A stretch of 64,000 nt of DNA from positions 3,432,258 through 3,496,257 of the forward strand of contig NZ_JACMIA010000001.1 in NCBI RefSeq assembly GCF_014252955.1, read 5' to 3'. The position numbers and the translations under genes are program-made. This stretch comes from Stappia sp. 28M-7 (lineage in GTDB: Bacteria; Pseudomonadota; Alphaproteobacteria; Rhizobiales; Stappiaceae). The number at the start of each line of letters is the position of its first letter. Position 1 is the first letter of the stretch. The notes below the pieces were generated by a model. The model made no database searches. It was not told the origin of the DNA and saw only the letters and a program-made list of their open reading frames with translations. This document shows, one piece after another, positions 19,011-31,697 of this stretch.

Positions 19011-19103
19011 AAGCTTCTCTCCAGACGCCAATGAAACGGCTCACATGAGAGAGATGATCGACACCTGGGGTTGAAATTCCCTTACAAGACAAGGATCAGT
19101 GTG

Positions 19104-19133
19104 ATTAAATTCCGAAAAGACAAATAGTTTCAA
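19104..19133 (-). promoter_or_regulatory. candidate promoter of the chemoreceptor gene
   Basis: On the minus strand, TTGAAA (19128-19133) and TTTAAT (19104-19109) are 18 bp apart, in an AT-rich island between ligA and the receptor gene. The leader would be ~85 nt. Confidence 0.45.
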
Positions 19134-19184
19134 GGTTACGTACTGCACCCCATAGGTGTTGTACTTAAGTTGATTCGCACAGAC

Positions 19185-21479
<2,295 letters not shown>

Positions 21480-21487
21480 TCAGCTGC

Positions 21488-23161
21488 TCACGCGCGCGGG
21501 GCGTCGGAGAGCAGCCGGTCGGCCGCCGCGCGGGCCTCGTCGGTGATCGTGGCGCCGGCCAGCATCCGCGCGATCTCCTCGCGCCGATGGTCGACATCGA
21601 TCCGCTTCACCCGCGTCGCAACACGGTCCGCGCCGGCATCTTCCTTCATAATGAGGAAATGCCCGCCCGCCTTTGCCGCAACCTGCGGCGCATGGGTGAC
21701 GGTCAGCACCTGCACCTTGCCGGCAAGGCGCGCCAGACGGCTGCCGATGGCCTCGGCCACCGCCCCGCCTACGCCCGTGTCGATCTCGTCGAAGACCAGC
21801 GTCGGCGCCGAGCCCTTGTCGGCCAGCGACACTTTCAGTGCCAGCAGGAAGCGAGAAAGCTCGCCGCCCGAGGCGACCTTCATCATCGGACCCGGCTTGG
21901 TGCCCGGATTGGTCTGCACCCAGAATTCGATCGTGTCGATGCCCTCGCGGGACCGTACCTGCGGGTCGCTCTCCAGGTTCACGATGAAGCGCGCGCGCTC
22001 CAGCTTCAGGTCCGGCAGCTCGCGGGAGACCGCGTCTTCCAACGCCTTGGCCGCCGCCTGCCGGCGCTTGCTCAGGGCCGCCGCCTTGGCGTCATAGGCG
22101 CTGCGTGCCGCCTCGGCCGCCGAGGCCAGGCCGGCAAGCGCCTCCTCGCCGGCATCCAGCGCGGCAAGATCGGCCTCGAACCGTTCGCGCAGCGCCGGAA
22201 GGTCGTCCACCTGCACCTGGAACTTGCGCGCCGCCCCGCGTAAGGCAAACAACCGTTCCTCGGTCGCCTCCAGCGCGCGCGGGTCGAATTCCGTCTCGCG
22301 CACTGCCGCTTCCAGGCCCGCACGCGCGTCCTCCAGCCGGTCCAGCGCCTCGGCGAGGAAGCCGACGGGACCCGACAGCAGCTCCGGGGCCTGCTCGGCC
22401 TTGCGCTCCAGCCGCCGCCACAGCGAGGCGATCTCGGTAATGGGAGAGGCCGTGCCGTTGAGCAGGTCGAAGGATTCGCCGAGATCGCCGGCGATCTTCT
22501 CCACCTGCATCATCGACTGGCGCCGGTCGGCAAGCTCGGTTTCCTCGCCGATAACCGGCGCAAGTTTCGACAGTTCCTCGGCGGAGGCGCGCAGGTAATC
22601 GGCCTCGCGCCGAGCCGCCTCGATCCGCTCTTCCTGTTCGGCGAGCGCGCGCACCGCCTTGCGCATCGCCGCATGGGCGCTGGCAACCGCCGCGCAATCG
22701 GCCTCGCAGCCGCCGAAGGAATCGAGCAGCCGCCGGTGTTCGGCCGGATCGGTATAGGCCCGCGCCTCGTTCTGTCCGTGGATCTCGACCAGGAGCCCGC
22801 CGGCCTGCCGCAACAGGGAGACGCTCACCGGCGCATCGTTGATGAAGGCGCGGCTGCGGCCGTCCTCGGCCTGCACACGGCGCAGGATCACGTCGCCGTC
22901 GGCCTCCAGATCGTTCTCGCGCAGCAAGGCGCGCACGGGATGGGCCATCGGCACGTCGAAGGCGGCCGTCACCTGGCCTTGCGCCTGGCCGTGGCGCACG
23001 AGCCCGGCATCGCCGCGCCCGCCAAGGGCAAGGCTCAGGGCATCAAGCAGGATGGATTTGCCCGCGCCCGTCTCGCCGGTCAGCACCGACATGCCGGCGC
23101 CGAAGGCAAGATCGAGCCGGTCGATCAAGACGATATCTCGAATGGCAAGCGCAGCGAGCAT
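21488..23161 (-). CDS. recN: DNA repair ATPase RecN
   Basis: RecN is an SMC-like ATPase acting in double-strand-break repair. This 557-residue protein begins MLAALAIRDIVLIDRLDL, the usual RecN start, so I discard ten upstream codons. Walker A GETGAGKS is near residue 29; a coiled-coil region covers ~150-360; SGGELSRFLLALK (ABC signature) and LVFDEIDTGVGG (Walker B) are near the C-terminus, followed by THAPQVAA. The order bamD-recN-ligA on one strand is standard in Hyphomicrobiales. Confidence 0.96.
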   Translation of the reverse strand: MLAALAIRDIVLIDRLDLAFGAGMSVLTGETGAGKSILLDALSLALGGRGDAGLVRHGQAQGQVTAAFDVPMAHPVRALLRENDLEADGDVILRRVQAEDGRSRAFINDAPVSVSLLRQAGGLLVEIHGQNEARAYTDPAEHRRLLDSFGGCEADCAAVASAHAAMRKAVRALAEQEERIEAARREADYLRASAEELSKLAPVIGEETELADRRQSMMQVEKIAGDLGESFDLLNGTASPITEIASLWRRLERKAEQAPELLSGPVGFLAEALDRLEDARAGLEAAVRETEFDPRALEATEERLFALRGAARKFQVQVDDLPALRERFEADLAALDAGEEALAGLASAAEAARSAYDAKAAALSKRRQAAAKALEDAVSRELPDLKLERARFIVNLESDPQVRSREGIDTIEFWVQTNPGTKPGPMMKVASGGELSRFLLALKVSLADKGSAPTLVFDEIDTGVGGAVAEAIGSRLARLAGKVQVLTVTHAPQVAAKAGGHFLIMKEDAGADRVATRVKRIDVDHRREEIARMLAGATITDEARAAADRLLSDAPRA

Positions 23162-23347
23162 GCGAGCGGATGACCGGGCCGGACTGGACATGTGCGGCGA
23201 AGCGCACGGGAAACCGCATCAGGTGTAGCTGGTGGCACCCGGTGGCCGCAACGCCAAACTGCTGGCGCAGCGATACGGGCAGGCCGTCAGGACGGTCGTT
23301 CCGTCGGCCTTCTGCGGGACGGCAGGCGTGCTGCCGTCGGCGGGATG

Positions 23348-24214
23348 CTAAAGCGAAACGCTGTTGAAAGCGCGGCTGATCCAGCTGCCCGAATCCTCGC
23401 TCGGGCTGTAACCGCCGGTCTTCAGCAGGCTGAAGGCATCCTTGTACCACTGGCTGTCCGGGAAGTTGTGGCCGAGCACGGCGGCCGCGGTCTGGGCCTC
23501 GTTGACCACGCCGAGCGCATAGTAGCTCTCGGTCAGGCGGAACAGCGCTTCCTCGATGTGGCGGGTGGTCTGGTAGTTGGTGACGACCACCTTGAAACGG
23601 TTGATCGCCGCGATCTGGTGGTTCCGCTTCAGGTAGTAGCGGCCCACTTCCATTTCCTTGCCGGCGAGCTGGTCCTGCGCGGCACGGACCTTGGTCGCCG
23701 CATCGGTGGCATATTCGGAATCGGGGAAGCGCTGGAGCAGTTCGCCATAGGCGGCGAGCGCCCGCTGCGTCATCTCCTGGTCGCGCGTCACGTCCGGGAT
23801 CTGCTTGTGATAGGACTGGCCGATGATGTAAAGCGCGTAGGCGCTGTCCTCGCTGCCCGGATACAGCGTCGTGAAACGCTTGGCGGCGGTGATCGCCTCC
23901 GGGAACTTGCCCAGCGAATAGTTCAGATAGGCAAGGTTGATCAGCGACTTGCGCGAATACTCGGAATACGGATGAAGCTTGTCGACTTCCTGGAACTTCA
24001 GCCGGGCGTCGGACAGCCGTCCCTCGTTGCGCAACGACAGGCCCTCGTTGAAGAGCACTTCTGCCGGCGTGTCGTTGGTGGCGAAGTCGTCGTCGTCCTT
24101 GGTCGAGGAACAGGCAGCTAGCGTAACCGCAAGCAGGGCGAAGGACGCGATCCTGGCCTTGCGCAGACCGCCGGTGACGGTTTCCCTCGCCTTGGAACTG
24201 GACAATGCCACCAT
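23348..24214 (-). CDS. bamD: outer membrane assembly lipoprotein BamD
   Basis: BamD is an essential lipoprotein of the BAM complex that inserts beta-barrel proteins in the outer membrane. This 288-residue protein has a signal with lipobox LAAC (C35), then TPR repeats (PAEVLFNEGLSLRNEGRLSDARLKF; YSEYSRKSLINLAYLNYSLGKFPEAI; DSAYALYIIGQSYHKQIPDVTRDQ). The ATG at 24214 is used; a GTG lies one codon before. Position between lpxC and recN is typical. The 227-bp leader upstream probably carries its promoter, but no clear -35/-10 stands out. Confidence 0.94.
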   Translation of the reverse strand: MVALSSSKARETVTGGLRKARIASFALLAVTLAACSSTKDDDDFATNDTPAEVLFNEGLSLRNEGRLSDARLKFQEVDKLHPYSEYSRKSLINLAYLNYSLGKFPEAITAAKRFTTLYPGSEDSAYALYIIGQSYHKQIPDVTRDQEMTQRALAAYGELLQRFPDSEYATDAATKVRAAQDQLAGKEMEVGRYYLKRNHQIAAINRFKVVVTNYQTTRHIEEALFRLTESYYALGVVNEAQTAAAVLGHNFPDSQWYKDAFSLLKTGGYSPSEDSGSWISRAFNSVSL

Positions 24215-24444
24215 CACGTCAACTCACTCCTCGAACTCGGCGCCGGTTCGGCCCCGTCCGGACAATCCGGAGCGACCGGAAGGGGCGCCGCAAGGGCGTC
24301 CGTCATCCCGATCAGCGCGTGTTCTAACGGAAAACACCCGGCCACGTCACGCCATGTGAGGGACATTTGTCGCTTTTTTGTGGCCTGTCGTTTTGGGCAA
24401 GGCGGTTTTCCGCCATCCTCGGCCCGACCGGCGGCACGCCCTGC

Positions 24445-25392
24445 TCAGGACGCGCCCTGCGCCACGGCCAGCATCGGCATGTCCATCAGGGCCGGAGCCG
24501 GCCGCTCGAACGCGCCTTCGACGATCTCGAAGGCATCCTTGCCGGCGTTCTCGAACAGCTCGACCAGGATCGCGTGGTTCATGCGATGACCGCCCTTGTA
24601 GGAGCGGTAGAGGCCCAGGAACGGCAGGCCGGCAAGCGCCAGGTCGCCGACCGCATCCAGCATCTTGTGACGCACGAACTCGTCGCGCCAGCGGGTGCCT
24701 TCCGGGTTCATCACCTTGCCGTCGGAGATCGCGACGGAGTTCTCCAGCGAAGAGCCGAGGGCAAAGCCCATCGACCACAGCTTCTTCACGTCCTGCACGG
24801 AACCAAAGGTGCGGGCACGCGACAGCTCGCTGCGGAAGGTCTCCGGAGACAGGTCGAGCACCATCGACTGGCGGCCGATGGCCTCGGCGTCGAAGTCGAT
24901 GGTCACATCGAAGCGGCAGCCCTCATGCGGGCGCAGCTCGCACCAGGCGCTGCCCTGGTCGACGCGGACGGTCTTCTTGACGCGGATATAGCGGCGCACG
25001 GCCTGCTGGCGGCGCAGGCCGACGGAATCGATGGCGGCGACGAAGGCATCCGAACTGCCGTCCATGATCGGCATTTCCGGGCCGTCCATCTCGATGATGG
25101 CGTTGTCGACGCCAAGACCCCGCAGCGCGGCCATCAGATGTTCGACGGTGGAGACGCCGCCGGCCTTCGGATCGCCGAGGACGGTGCAAAGGGCGGTGGC
25201 GGACACGGCGCGCCAATGCGCCGGAAACTCGACTTCGGAGCCGGTCTGCGGATTACGGTTGGTGAAGACGATGCCCGTGCCGGGATCGGCCGGCTGCAGC
25301 GTCACGTCCGCCCGATTGCCGGAATGCACGCCGATACCCTGCAGGGAGACGGCGCCGGCCAATGTCGTCTGCCGGTCGGAGGAGAGTTTCAT
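24445..25392 (-). CDS. lpxC: UDP-3-O-acyl-N-acetylglucosamine deacetylase
   Basis: LpxC makes the committed, zinc-dependent step of lipid A synthesis, so the organism has lipopolysaccharide. The 315-residue protein keeps the zinc ligands: the His of STVEHLMAAL (H85) and the His and Asp of VRHKMLDAVGD (H242, D246). The catalytic His is in YKGGHRMNH (H269). GIGVHSG near the N-terminus is also conserved. ATG at 25392 is used; the codon before it is GTG. It is separated from ftsZ by a terminator, so it is expressed independently of the dcw cluster. Confidence 0.97.
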   Translation of the reverse strand: MKLSSDRQTTLAGAVSLQGIGVHSGNRADVTLQPADPGTGIVFTNRNPQTGSEVEFPAHWRAVSATALCTVLGDPKAGGVSTVEHLMAALRGLGVDNAIIEMDGPEMPIMDGSSDAFVAAIDSVGLRRQQAVRRYIRVKKTVRVDQGSAWCELRPHEGCRFDVTIDFDAEAIGRQSMVLDLSPETFRSELSRARTFGSVQDVKKLWSMGFALGSSLENSVAISDGKVMNPEGTRWRDEFVRHKMLDAVGDLALAGLPFLGLYRSYKGGHRMNHAILVELFENAGKDAFEIVEGAFERPAPALMDMPMLAVAQGAS

Positions 25393-25556
25393 CACCAGAT
25401 CGTCCTGTCTGCGAGACCCTGAAAACGGATGCGATGGCGAGACCGAAAGGTCTTGAGGCTTGCGGGAAAATGCGCGCGAGTCGCGCCCCCGTTGAATCGC
25501 AGGGTGAACATACAGGGTCGGGGGGACGGATCAGAAATAAAGCTTTGTTACGATAT

Positions 25557-25571
25557 GTAACGCTTCATTAA
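25557..25571 (-). promoter_or_regulatory. possible CtrA-type box upstream of lpxC
   Basis: The minus strand reads TTAA-N7-TTAC, one base from the CtrA consensus TTAA-N7-TTAA. It overlaps a short palindrome (GTTAC...GTAAC, 25547-25561). A single-mismatch site like this can occur by chance in AT-rich leaders, and no CtrA data are visible here. Confidence 0.25.
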
Positions 25572-25608
25572 AAATGAGAGCTTTGAAAAATATAGCAAAA
25601 TCCGCCCG

Positions 25609-25660
25609 CTCCCTCGAGGGCGGGCGATCCGGTGAGGAGCCGGATCGCCCGTTGAGGGAG
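25609..25660 (-). terminator. strong terminator at the end of the dcw cluster
   Basis: Inner perfect 11-bp stem GGGCGATCCGG / CCGGATCGCCC (25622-25632 with 25640-25650) is nested in a second stem CTCCCTC / GAGGGAG (25609-25615 with 25654-25660). On the minus strand it is followed by GGATTTTGCTATATTTTT. It lies 20 bp after the ftsZ stop and separates the cluster from lpxC. Confidence 0.88.
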
Positions 25661-25680
25661 TGTCGCGGATTATCCCGTCG

Positions 25681-27459
25681 TCAGTTCGCCTGACGACGCA
25701 GGAAGGCCGGAATTTCCAGCTGGTCTTCCTCGGACAGCGTGCGGGCCTGCGGGGCCTGACGACCGGTCAGGTCGAGCTGGCCGGCAGCCCCCTGCGCGGC
25801 CGGGCGGGCCGGTGCCGGAGCCGGACGCATCGCCGGCTGGGCCTGCTGCTGCACCGGGCGCGGCTGCGGAGCAGCGGCACGCGGCTGGGCGGCGGGCGCC
25901 GGACGCGGGGCCGGCTGCTGCGGACGCGGAGCGGGAGCCATCTCGGCTGCCGGCATCTCGTCCTCTTCCTCGCGGCGGCTCAGGCCGTTGGCGAGGCGAC
26001 GCAGCAGGCTCATCGGACGGCGGTCTTCGCCGTGATGATGCTCCTCTTCCGCCGCACGGGCGTGGACATGAGCGCGCATCTCGCGCTGCGCCACGGGCGG
26101 GAAGTCCTCGATCGAGGGCATGCGCGCGGGCTGCGAGACGGTTTCTGCGACCGGCGGGATATAAGGCTCGACGACCGGCGCATCTGCGACGGGTTCGGCA
26201 AGATCCGCCTCGTCCAGATCCGCCAACGGGCTGTTGTTACCGATCATGCCCGGAGCCGGAGAAAAAGGGGCGATTTCCACCTCCGGATCGGTCGAGGCCT
26301 GGACCGGCTCGGGGATCTCGAGCTCCTGCTCGATCTTCTCCACCGTGGCCGGGCGCGCGGGCGCGGCCGGACGCGAAACCGGAGCGGCAGCGGCAGGGCG
26401 GGGACGCGCCACCGGGGCCGGCTCGGAGATCGTCTTCAAACGCTCGGTCAGCTCGGCCATGCGGGTTTCCGCCGGAGAGGCTTCCTCACGCAGCTCCTTG
26501 TCGATGCCCGTCGCCACGACCGACACGCGGATGATGCCGTCGAGGCTCTCATCGAAGGTAGCGCCCAGTATAATGTTGGCGTCGGCATCGACCTCCTCGC
26601 GAATGCGGGTGGCTGCCTCGTCCAGCTCGAACAGGGTCAGGTCGTTGCCGCCGGTGATCGAGATCAGCAGGCCGCGAGCGCCCTTCATCGAGGTCTCGTC
26701 GAGCAGCGGATTGGCGATCGCCGCCTCGGCAGCCTGCATCGCGCGCTTCTCGCCGGACGCCTCGCCCGTGCCCATCATCGCCTTGCCCATGCCGCGCATG
26801 ATCGAGCGCACATCGGCGAAGTCGAGGTTGATGAGGCCTTCCTTGACCATGAGGTCGGTGATGCAGGCCACGCCCGAATAGAGCACCTGGTCGGCCATCG
26901 CGAAGGCGTCGGCGAAGGTGGTCTGTGCATTGGCGATGCGGAACAGGTTCTGGTTGGGGATGACGATCAGTGTATCGACCGCCTTCTGCAACTCGGTGAT
27001 CCCAGCTTCGGCGATGCGCATGCGGCGCACGCCCTCGAACTGGAACGGTTTGGTGACCACACCGACGGTCAGTATACCCATCTCGCGCGCGGCCCGCGCG
27101 ATCACCGGTGCAGCGCCCGTGCCGGTGCCACCGCCCATGCCGGCGGTGATGAACACCATGTGCGAGCCGGACAGGTGGTCGTTGATCTCGTCGATCACTT
27201 CCTCGGCGGCCGCCGCGCCCACGTCGGGCTGCGAACCGGCGCCCAGACCTTCGGTCACGGCGACGCCCATCTGGACGACACGCTCGGCGTGATTGCTGGC
27301 CAGCGCCTGGGCATCGGTATTGGCGACAACGAAGTCGCAGCCCTGCAGGCCGGCCTGGATCATGTTGTTCACGGCATTGCCACCGGCGCCACCGACGCCG
27401 AACACCGTGATTCTGGGCTTCAATTCCTGAAGATCAGGCATTTTCAAGTTGATGGTCAT
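25681..27459 (-). CDS. ftsZ: cell division tubulin homologue FtsZ
   Basis: FtsZ polymerises with GTP into the division ring. The 592-residue protein has [16 protein letters not shown] (~19-34) and the tubulin signature GGGTGTG (109-115), and the synergy-loop region FADVRSIM. The globular core ends near residue 330. A long Pro/Ala/Arg/Gln-rich linker follows (to ~575), as in alphaproteobacteria. The last residues [12 protein letters not shown] are the conserved peptide that docks FtsA and other partners. The RBS is GAGGAAG. It is the last gene of the cluster, 114 bp after ftsA. Confidence 0.98.
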   Translation of the reverse strand: MTINLKMPDLQELKPRITVFGVGGAGGNAVNNMIQAGLQGCDFVVANTDAQALASNHAERVVQMGVAVTEGLGAGSQPDVGAAAAEEVIDEINDHLSGSHMVFITAGMGGGTGTGAAPVIARAAREMGILTVGVVTKPFQFEGVRRMRIAEAGITELQKAVDTLIVIPNQNLFRIANAQTTFADAFAMADQVLYSGVACITDLMVKEGLINLDFADVRSIMRGMGKAMMGTGEASGEKRAMQAAEAAIANPLLDETSMKGARGLLISITGGNDLTLFELDEAATRIREEVDADANIILGATFDESLDGIIRVSVVATGIDKELREEASPAETRMAELTERLKTISEPAPVARPRPAAAAPVSRPAAPARPATVEKIEQELEIPEPVQASTDPEVEIAPFSPAPGMIGNNSPLADLDEADLAEPVADAPVVEPYIPPVAETVSQPARMPSIEDFPPVAQREMRAHVHARAAEEEHHHGEDRRPMSLLRRLANGLSRREEEDEMPAAEMAPAPRPQQPAPRPAPAAQPRAAAPQPRPVQQQAQPAMRPAPAPARPAAQGAAGQLDLTGRQAPQARTLSEEDQLEIPAFLRRQAN

Positions 27460-27573
27460 GGCTTCCTCGCGACCCTCGAGAGACCGTTGCCGGCGCTCTC
27501 ACTCAAACCCTCAGTTCCCTCGTCATGCGCCGGGGGTTGTGCGACCCGACGCTTCCCGAGGCAGTTTCCCGCC

Positions 27574-28896
27574 TCAGAAACTATCCCGGATCCAGTTGCC
27601 GACCCTGGCCAGCGCACTCGATCCGAATGTCCATCTTGCGTTCGCGCCGCGCGGCTCGAACTGCTCGACCTGCGCCACCTGCGGATAGATCAGCAGTCCG
27701 ACGGCGGCGGCGAAGGCCGGTCCCTTGGCGGCTTCCGGCAGGCCGGCGACGCCCAGCGGACGTCCGAGCCGGACCTGGCGGCCGAGAACCCGGCGTGCCA
27801 CCTCGCTCAAGCCGGTGAGCTGGCTCGCTCCGCCGGTGAGCACGATGCGCTTGCCCACCCGCCCGGCAAAGCCGGAGGCGGTGAGCCTGTCGCGCACCAG
27901 TTCCATGATTTCCTCGACCCGCGGCACGATCACGCGCGTCAGCATCGAACGCGGGATCTGGTGCGGCAGGTCGCTGTCGGCATCGACCGGGGGAATGGAG
28001 ATCAGGTCCCGTTCGTCCGCCTGGCTCGGCAGGGCCGAGCCCTGCAGCGTCTTGATCCGCTCCGCATCGGCAAGGCGCGTCGACAGCGCCCTGGCGATAT
28101 CCATCGTCACGTGATGGCCGCCGACGGCAATCGCGTCGGTATGCACCATCTGGCCCTCGACGAAGACCGACAGCGTCGTGGTGCCGCCGCCCATGTCGAC
28201 GCAGGCGACGCCGAGCTCCGCCTCGTCCTCCACCAGCGTGGACAGGCCGCTGGCATAGGGCGTTGCGACCATGGTCTCGACGGTCAGGTGACCGCGGTTG
28301 ATGCAAAGCTCGAGATTGCGCACCGGCGCCACCTCGGCCGTCACCACCTGCATGTCGACGCCCAGACGGCGGCCGATCATGCCGCGCGGGTCTCGCATGC
28401 CGCGATTGCCGTCCAGCGTGTAGGCGATCGGCAGCGCATGCATCACCGCGCGCCCGTCGGCGACCGTGTGGGCGCTGCCGGCGGACAGCACGCGCTGGAT
28501 ATCGGCCTCGGTCACGGAATCTGACGCAAGCCCGACGCTGGCCGTGATGATCTCCGAGTTCAGCCGGCCGCAGGTGACGTTGGTAATCAGCGACTCCACC
28601 GTCAGCCCGGCCATGCGCTCGGCCGCGTCCACCGCCAGGCGGATCGCCTGCTCGGCCGCGTCCATGTCGACGACGACGCCGGACTTGAGGCCGCGCGAGC
28701 GCTGGTAGCCGTAGCCCAGCACCTCGATGGAGTGGGTGCGGCCGGGCAGCACGCAATCGTCGTTGCGCGGGCTCAGCTTGGCGATCAGGCAGCAGACCTT
28801 GGTCGAGCCGATGTCGAGCACCGAGACGACGACGGCCCGGCGGCCGGGCAGCGGCCGCATGCGCGGCAGATAGATCGGGGCGGACCGGCGGCTCAT
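27574..28896 (-). CDS. ftsA: cell division actin-like protein FtsA
   Basis: FtsA tethers FtsZ to the membrane and recruits later division proteins. This 440-residue actin-fold ATPase shows VVSVLDIGSTKVCCLIAKL (phosphate 1), the 1C-domain region, GVACVDMGGGTTTLSVF (phosphate 2) and IVLTGGASQLTGL (adenosine motif). The C-terminus ANARWTFGSSALARVGNWIRDSF is an amphipathic membrane-targeting helix. Start at 28896: its ATG overlaps the ftsQ stop by four bases (ATGA), so translation is probably coupled. A longer frame into ftsQ is a shadow. Confidence 0.96.
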   Translation of the reverse strand: MSRRSAPIYLPRMRPLPGRRAVVVSVLDIGSTKVCCLIAKLSPRNDDCVLPGRTHSIEVLGYGYQRSRGLKSGVVVDMDAAEQAIRLAVDAAERMAGLTVESLITNVTCGRLNSEIITASVGLASDSVTEADIQRVLSAGSAHTVADGRAVMHALPIAYTLDGNRGMRDPRGMIGRRLGVDMQVVTAEVAPVRNLELCINRGHLTVETMVATPYASGLSTLVEDEAELGVACVDMGGGTTTLSVFVEGQMVHTDAIAVGGHHVTMDIARALSTRLADAERIKTLQGSALPSQADERDLISIPPVDADSDLPHQIPRSMLTRVIVPRVEEIMELVRDRLTASGFAGRVGKRIVLTGGASQLTGLSEVARRVLGRQVRLGRPLGVAGLPEAAKGPAFAAAVGLLIYPQVAQVEQFEPRGANARWTFGSSALARVGNWIRDSF

Positions 28897-29795
28897 GCAT
28901 TGCCTCCCGAGCGCTTGGCGCCCCGCGACTTGGTTTCGGCGTTGCGGCGCTCGATCGCCTCGTCGCTCATACGCACCACGACGCGGTCGGGCAGGCGGAT
29001 GTCGACGACGGTGATATCGCGGGTCAGCAGCCCGTTGTCTGCGTCCATGCGGACCAGGTCGGAGAGCGCGCGGCCCACATCCGTTTCCGGCAGGCGCACG
29101 GTCAGACCGTTTTCCAGCAGCAGGTCCCAGCGCCGGTCGGAGACGAGGCGCGCGGCACGCACCCGTGCCCGCAGCTCCGGCACCTTCTCCAGCGCCGCCA
29201 GGATCTCGGCGCCGCGATACTGCGCGCCGTGACCGACCAGCATCAAGAGGTTGGCATAGCGCCCGTCGACATCGTCGCTGATCACCTGCCCCTTGGCATC
29301 GATCACCGACAGGCTGTTGCCGCGCTGCCAGAGCGCGAAGGCCTCGCGCTCGTCGATGCGCACCTGCAGCGTGCCCGGATACAGCTTCTGCACCGAAACC
29401 GTCTCGATCCACGGGATGCGGGCCAGCCGCTCGCGCGCCGCCGAGGCGTCGAACAGGGCGAGCGAGGTGCCCTGCTCGATCTCCAGCGCTTCCAGGATCT
29501 CGAACTCGGTCGTCTCGCGCTGGCCGGAGAGCTTAACGGCCGCGATCTCGAAACCGGCGGCCGAGGTAAGTGATTCGCTCACCGTGCGGGCATAACCGCC
29601 GACGGCCAGGGCATAGAAAATGGTCGCGGACAGGAAGACCAGCGCGCCGGCCGTGCCCGTCCACTCGGGAAGATCCTGCAGGATGCCGGCCGCGCGCCAC
29701 AGGGGGCGGCGGTGCAAACGGGGCACGCCGCGACCGCGCGGCGCCAGCGCCGCTTCGATCGGCAGGACCATGTCCTCACCCCGTTTTGCCTTCAT
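28893..29795 (-). CDS. ftsQ: divisome membrane protein FtsQ
   Basis: FtsQ links early and late division proteins. A 300-residue single-pass protein: basic cytoplasmic N-terminus, membrane segment at ~47-68 ([18 protein letters not shown]), then a periplasmic POTRA domain ([21 protein letters not shown]) and the beta domain ([30 protein letters not shown]). The ATG at 29795 overlaps the ddl stop as ATGA; a TTG nine bases earlier is less likely. Confidence 0.92.
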   Translation of the reverse strand: MKAKRGEDMVLPIEAALAPRGRGVPRLHRRPLWRAAGILQDLPEWTGTAGALVFLSATIFYALAVGGYARTVSESLTSAAGFEIAAVKLSGQRETTEFEILEALEIEQGTSLALFDASAARERLARIPWIETVSVQKLYPGTLQVRIDEREAFALWQRGNSLSVIDAKGQVISDDVDGRYANLLMLVGHGAQYRGAEILAALEKVPELRARVRAARLVSDRRWDLLLENGLTVRLPETDVGRALSDLVRMDADNGLLTRDITVVDIRLPDRVVVRMSDEAIERRNAETKSRGAKRSGGNA

Positions 29796-30721
29796 CGTCC
29801 GCAACTTGCGTCCTCCACCAACCAGCTGGTCAGCTCTTCGTAAGAGTGTCCCGCATGTGCCGCGATCTCGGGCACGAGCGAGGTTTCCGTCATTCCGGGC
29901 TGAGTGTTCACTTCAAGACAGATCAGTTCGCCGCCGCCGCCGGGCTGTTCGTCGAAGCGGAAGTCAGCCCGCGTCACGCCCTTGCAACCGAGTGCCTGAT
30001 GCGCCCGTAGGCTAAGTTTCTGTACTTCTTGGTAAACAAATGGTGAAATTTCGGCCGGCAGGATGTGTTGTGATCCGCCAGGGGCATATTTCGCGTCAAA
30101 ATCGTAGAAACCGTGTCCCAGCGGCATCACCTCGGTGACCCCCAGCGCCACGTTTCCCATGACCGCGCAGGTCAGCTCGCGCCCCGGCACATACCGTTCG
30201 ATCATCACCATGTCGCCGTAGGGCCAGTCGTCGCGGAAGAGCTCCTGCGGCGGATGCGGAGCGTTTTCCTTGACGATCAGGACCCCGTAGGACGAGCCCT
30301 CGCGCACCGGTTTGGCGACGTAGGGCGGGCTCATCACATGTTCGCGAGCCGCCGTCATCCTGTGGACGACCTTGTGCTCGGCAACAGGAATGCCGACCGC
30401 CTTCATCACCGCCTTGGCCTTCTGCTTGTCCATGGCCAGCGCCGAGGCCGCGACACCCGAATGGGTGTAGGGAATGCCGAGGATCTCCAGCACGCCCTGG
30501 ATGCAGCCGTCCTCGCCGAACGGCCCGTGCAGCGCGTTGAAGGCAACGTCCGGGCGCAGCTCGGCAAGCACCGCGGCGATGTCGCGCTGCACGTCGATCC
30601 GCGTCACCCGGTAGCCGGCGCGCTCCAGCGCGGCCGCGCAGCCCTCGCCCGACTTCAGGCTCACCGAGCGCTCGGCCGACCAGCCGCCCATCAGAACCGC
30701 GACATGCTTGCGTTCAGCCAT
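29792..30721 (-). CDS. ddl: D-alanine--D-alanine ligase
   Basis: Ddl makes D-Ala-D-Ala, the substrate of MurF. The 309-residue ATP-grasp enzyme has [20 protein letters not shown], the [15 protein letters not shown] loop, the ATP-binding [11 protein letters not shown] and the metal-binding [19 protein letters not shown]. Start [10 protein letters not shown] at 30721; its coding sequence overlaps the murB stop by eight bases. Confidence 0.96.
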   Translation of the reverse strand: MAERKHVAVLMGGWSAERSVSLKSGEGCAAALERAGYRVTRIDVQRDIAAVLAELRPDVAFNALHGPFGEDGCIQGVLEILGIPYTHSGVAASALAMDKQKAKAVMKAVGIPVAEHKVVHRMTAAREHVMSPPYVAKPVREGSSYGVLIVKENAPHPPQELFRDDWPYGDMVMIERYVPGRELTCAVMGNVALGVTEVMPLGHGFYDFDAKYAPGGSQHILPAEISPFVYQEVQKLSLRAHQALGCKGVTRADFRFDEQPGGGGELICLEVNTQPGMTETSLVPEIAAHAGHSYEELTSWLVEDASCGR

Positions 30722-31697
30722 CGCTCGCCGCCTCCGTGATCCGCTTTCCAAGGAAAGGCTCGACGCTCTCGCCGCCAGCCCACACGCCGAGCCGCTTGAT
30801 CTCCCATTCCAGGGCGATACCGCTGGTCTCCAGCACCCGCGCACGCACCGTCTCGCCCAAAAGCTCCAGATCGTGACCGGTGGCCTCGCCGGTGTTGATC
30901 ATGAAGTTGCAATGCACATCCGACATCCGCGCGCCGCCGATCTGGAACCCGCGGCAGCCGGCCGCGTCGACCAGCTTCCAGGCCGAGTGGCCCGGAGGGT
31001 TCTTGAAGGTCGAGCCGCCGGTCTTCTCGCGGATCGGCTGCGCCGCTTCCCGGTGGGCGCTGACCTCGGCCATTTCCTGGCGGATCGCCTCGCGCTCGCG
31101 CGGTTCGCCGCGAAACAGCGCCTGCGTAAAGATCGTGTCGCCGGGCTGCTCGCTGTGCCGATAGCGATAGGCCATGTCGTCGCGGCTCAGTCGCACGATC
31201 TCGCCCGCCCGCGTCACGCCGGTCAGCTCCACCATCACCTCGGCGGTCTCGCTGCCATGCGCGCCGGCATTCATCCTGAGCGCGCCGCCCACGGCGCCGG
31301 GAATGCCGGCGTAGAACGCAAAGCCGCCCTGGCCGGCGTCTGCCGCCGCCTCGGCAAGCCGCTTGTCCGGCACCGCGGCGCCCGCGCGGATCGCCCCGTC
31401 TTCCTCGACCTCGACCGCGCCGAAGCCCTTGGCCGCAAGCCGCACGACGACACCCTCGATGCCGCCATCGCGCACCAGAAGATTGGAACCGAGGCCCACC
31501 GGCAGCACCGGGATTTCCGGCGGCAGGGCTTTCAGGAACAGCGCCAGATCGTCCGTGTCGGCCGGCTGGAACATCAGCTGCGCCGGTCCGCCGACGCGGA
31601 ACCAGGTCACGGCCGACAGCGGCTGGTTCGGCGTCAGCCGTCCGCGCAGCCCGATCCGGTCGAGACCGTGACGGGCAACGAGGTCGGGCCAGCTCAT
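30714..31697 (-). CDS. murB: UDP-N-acetylenolpyruvoylglucosamine reductase
   Basis: MurB reduces UDP-GlcNAc-enolpyruvate to UDP-MurNAc with NADPH and FAD. The 327-residue protein shows the FAD-binding [16 protein letters not shown], the [18 protein letters not shown] segment, the catalytic serine region [11 protein letters not shown] and a C-terminal glutamate in [14 protein letters not shown]. It lacks the extra loop of type I enzymes around the active site, fitting type II. Start [12 protein letters not shown] overlaps the murC stop as ATGA. Confidence 0.95.
   Translation of the reverse strand: MSWPDLVARHGLDRIGLRGRLTPNQPLSAVTWFRVGGPAQLMFQPADTDDLALFLKALPPEIPVLPVGLGSNLLVRDGGIEGVVVRLAAKGFGAVEVEEDGAIRAGAAVPDKRLAEAAADAGQGGFAFYAGIPGAVGGALRMNAGAHGSETAEVMVELTGVTRAGEIVRLSRDDMAYRYRHSEQPGDTIFTQALFRGEPREREAIRQEMAEVSAHREAAQPIREKTGGSTFKNPPGHSAWKLVDAAGCRGFQIGGARMSDVHCNFMINTGEATGHDLELLGETVRARVLETSGIALEWEIKRLGVWAGGESVEPFLGKRITEAASDG

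Noticed and set aside
25660-28524. Plus-strand frame of 954 codons opposite ftsZ and ftsA
   Set aside because: Shadow of two unmistakable division genes.
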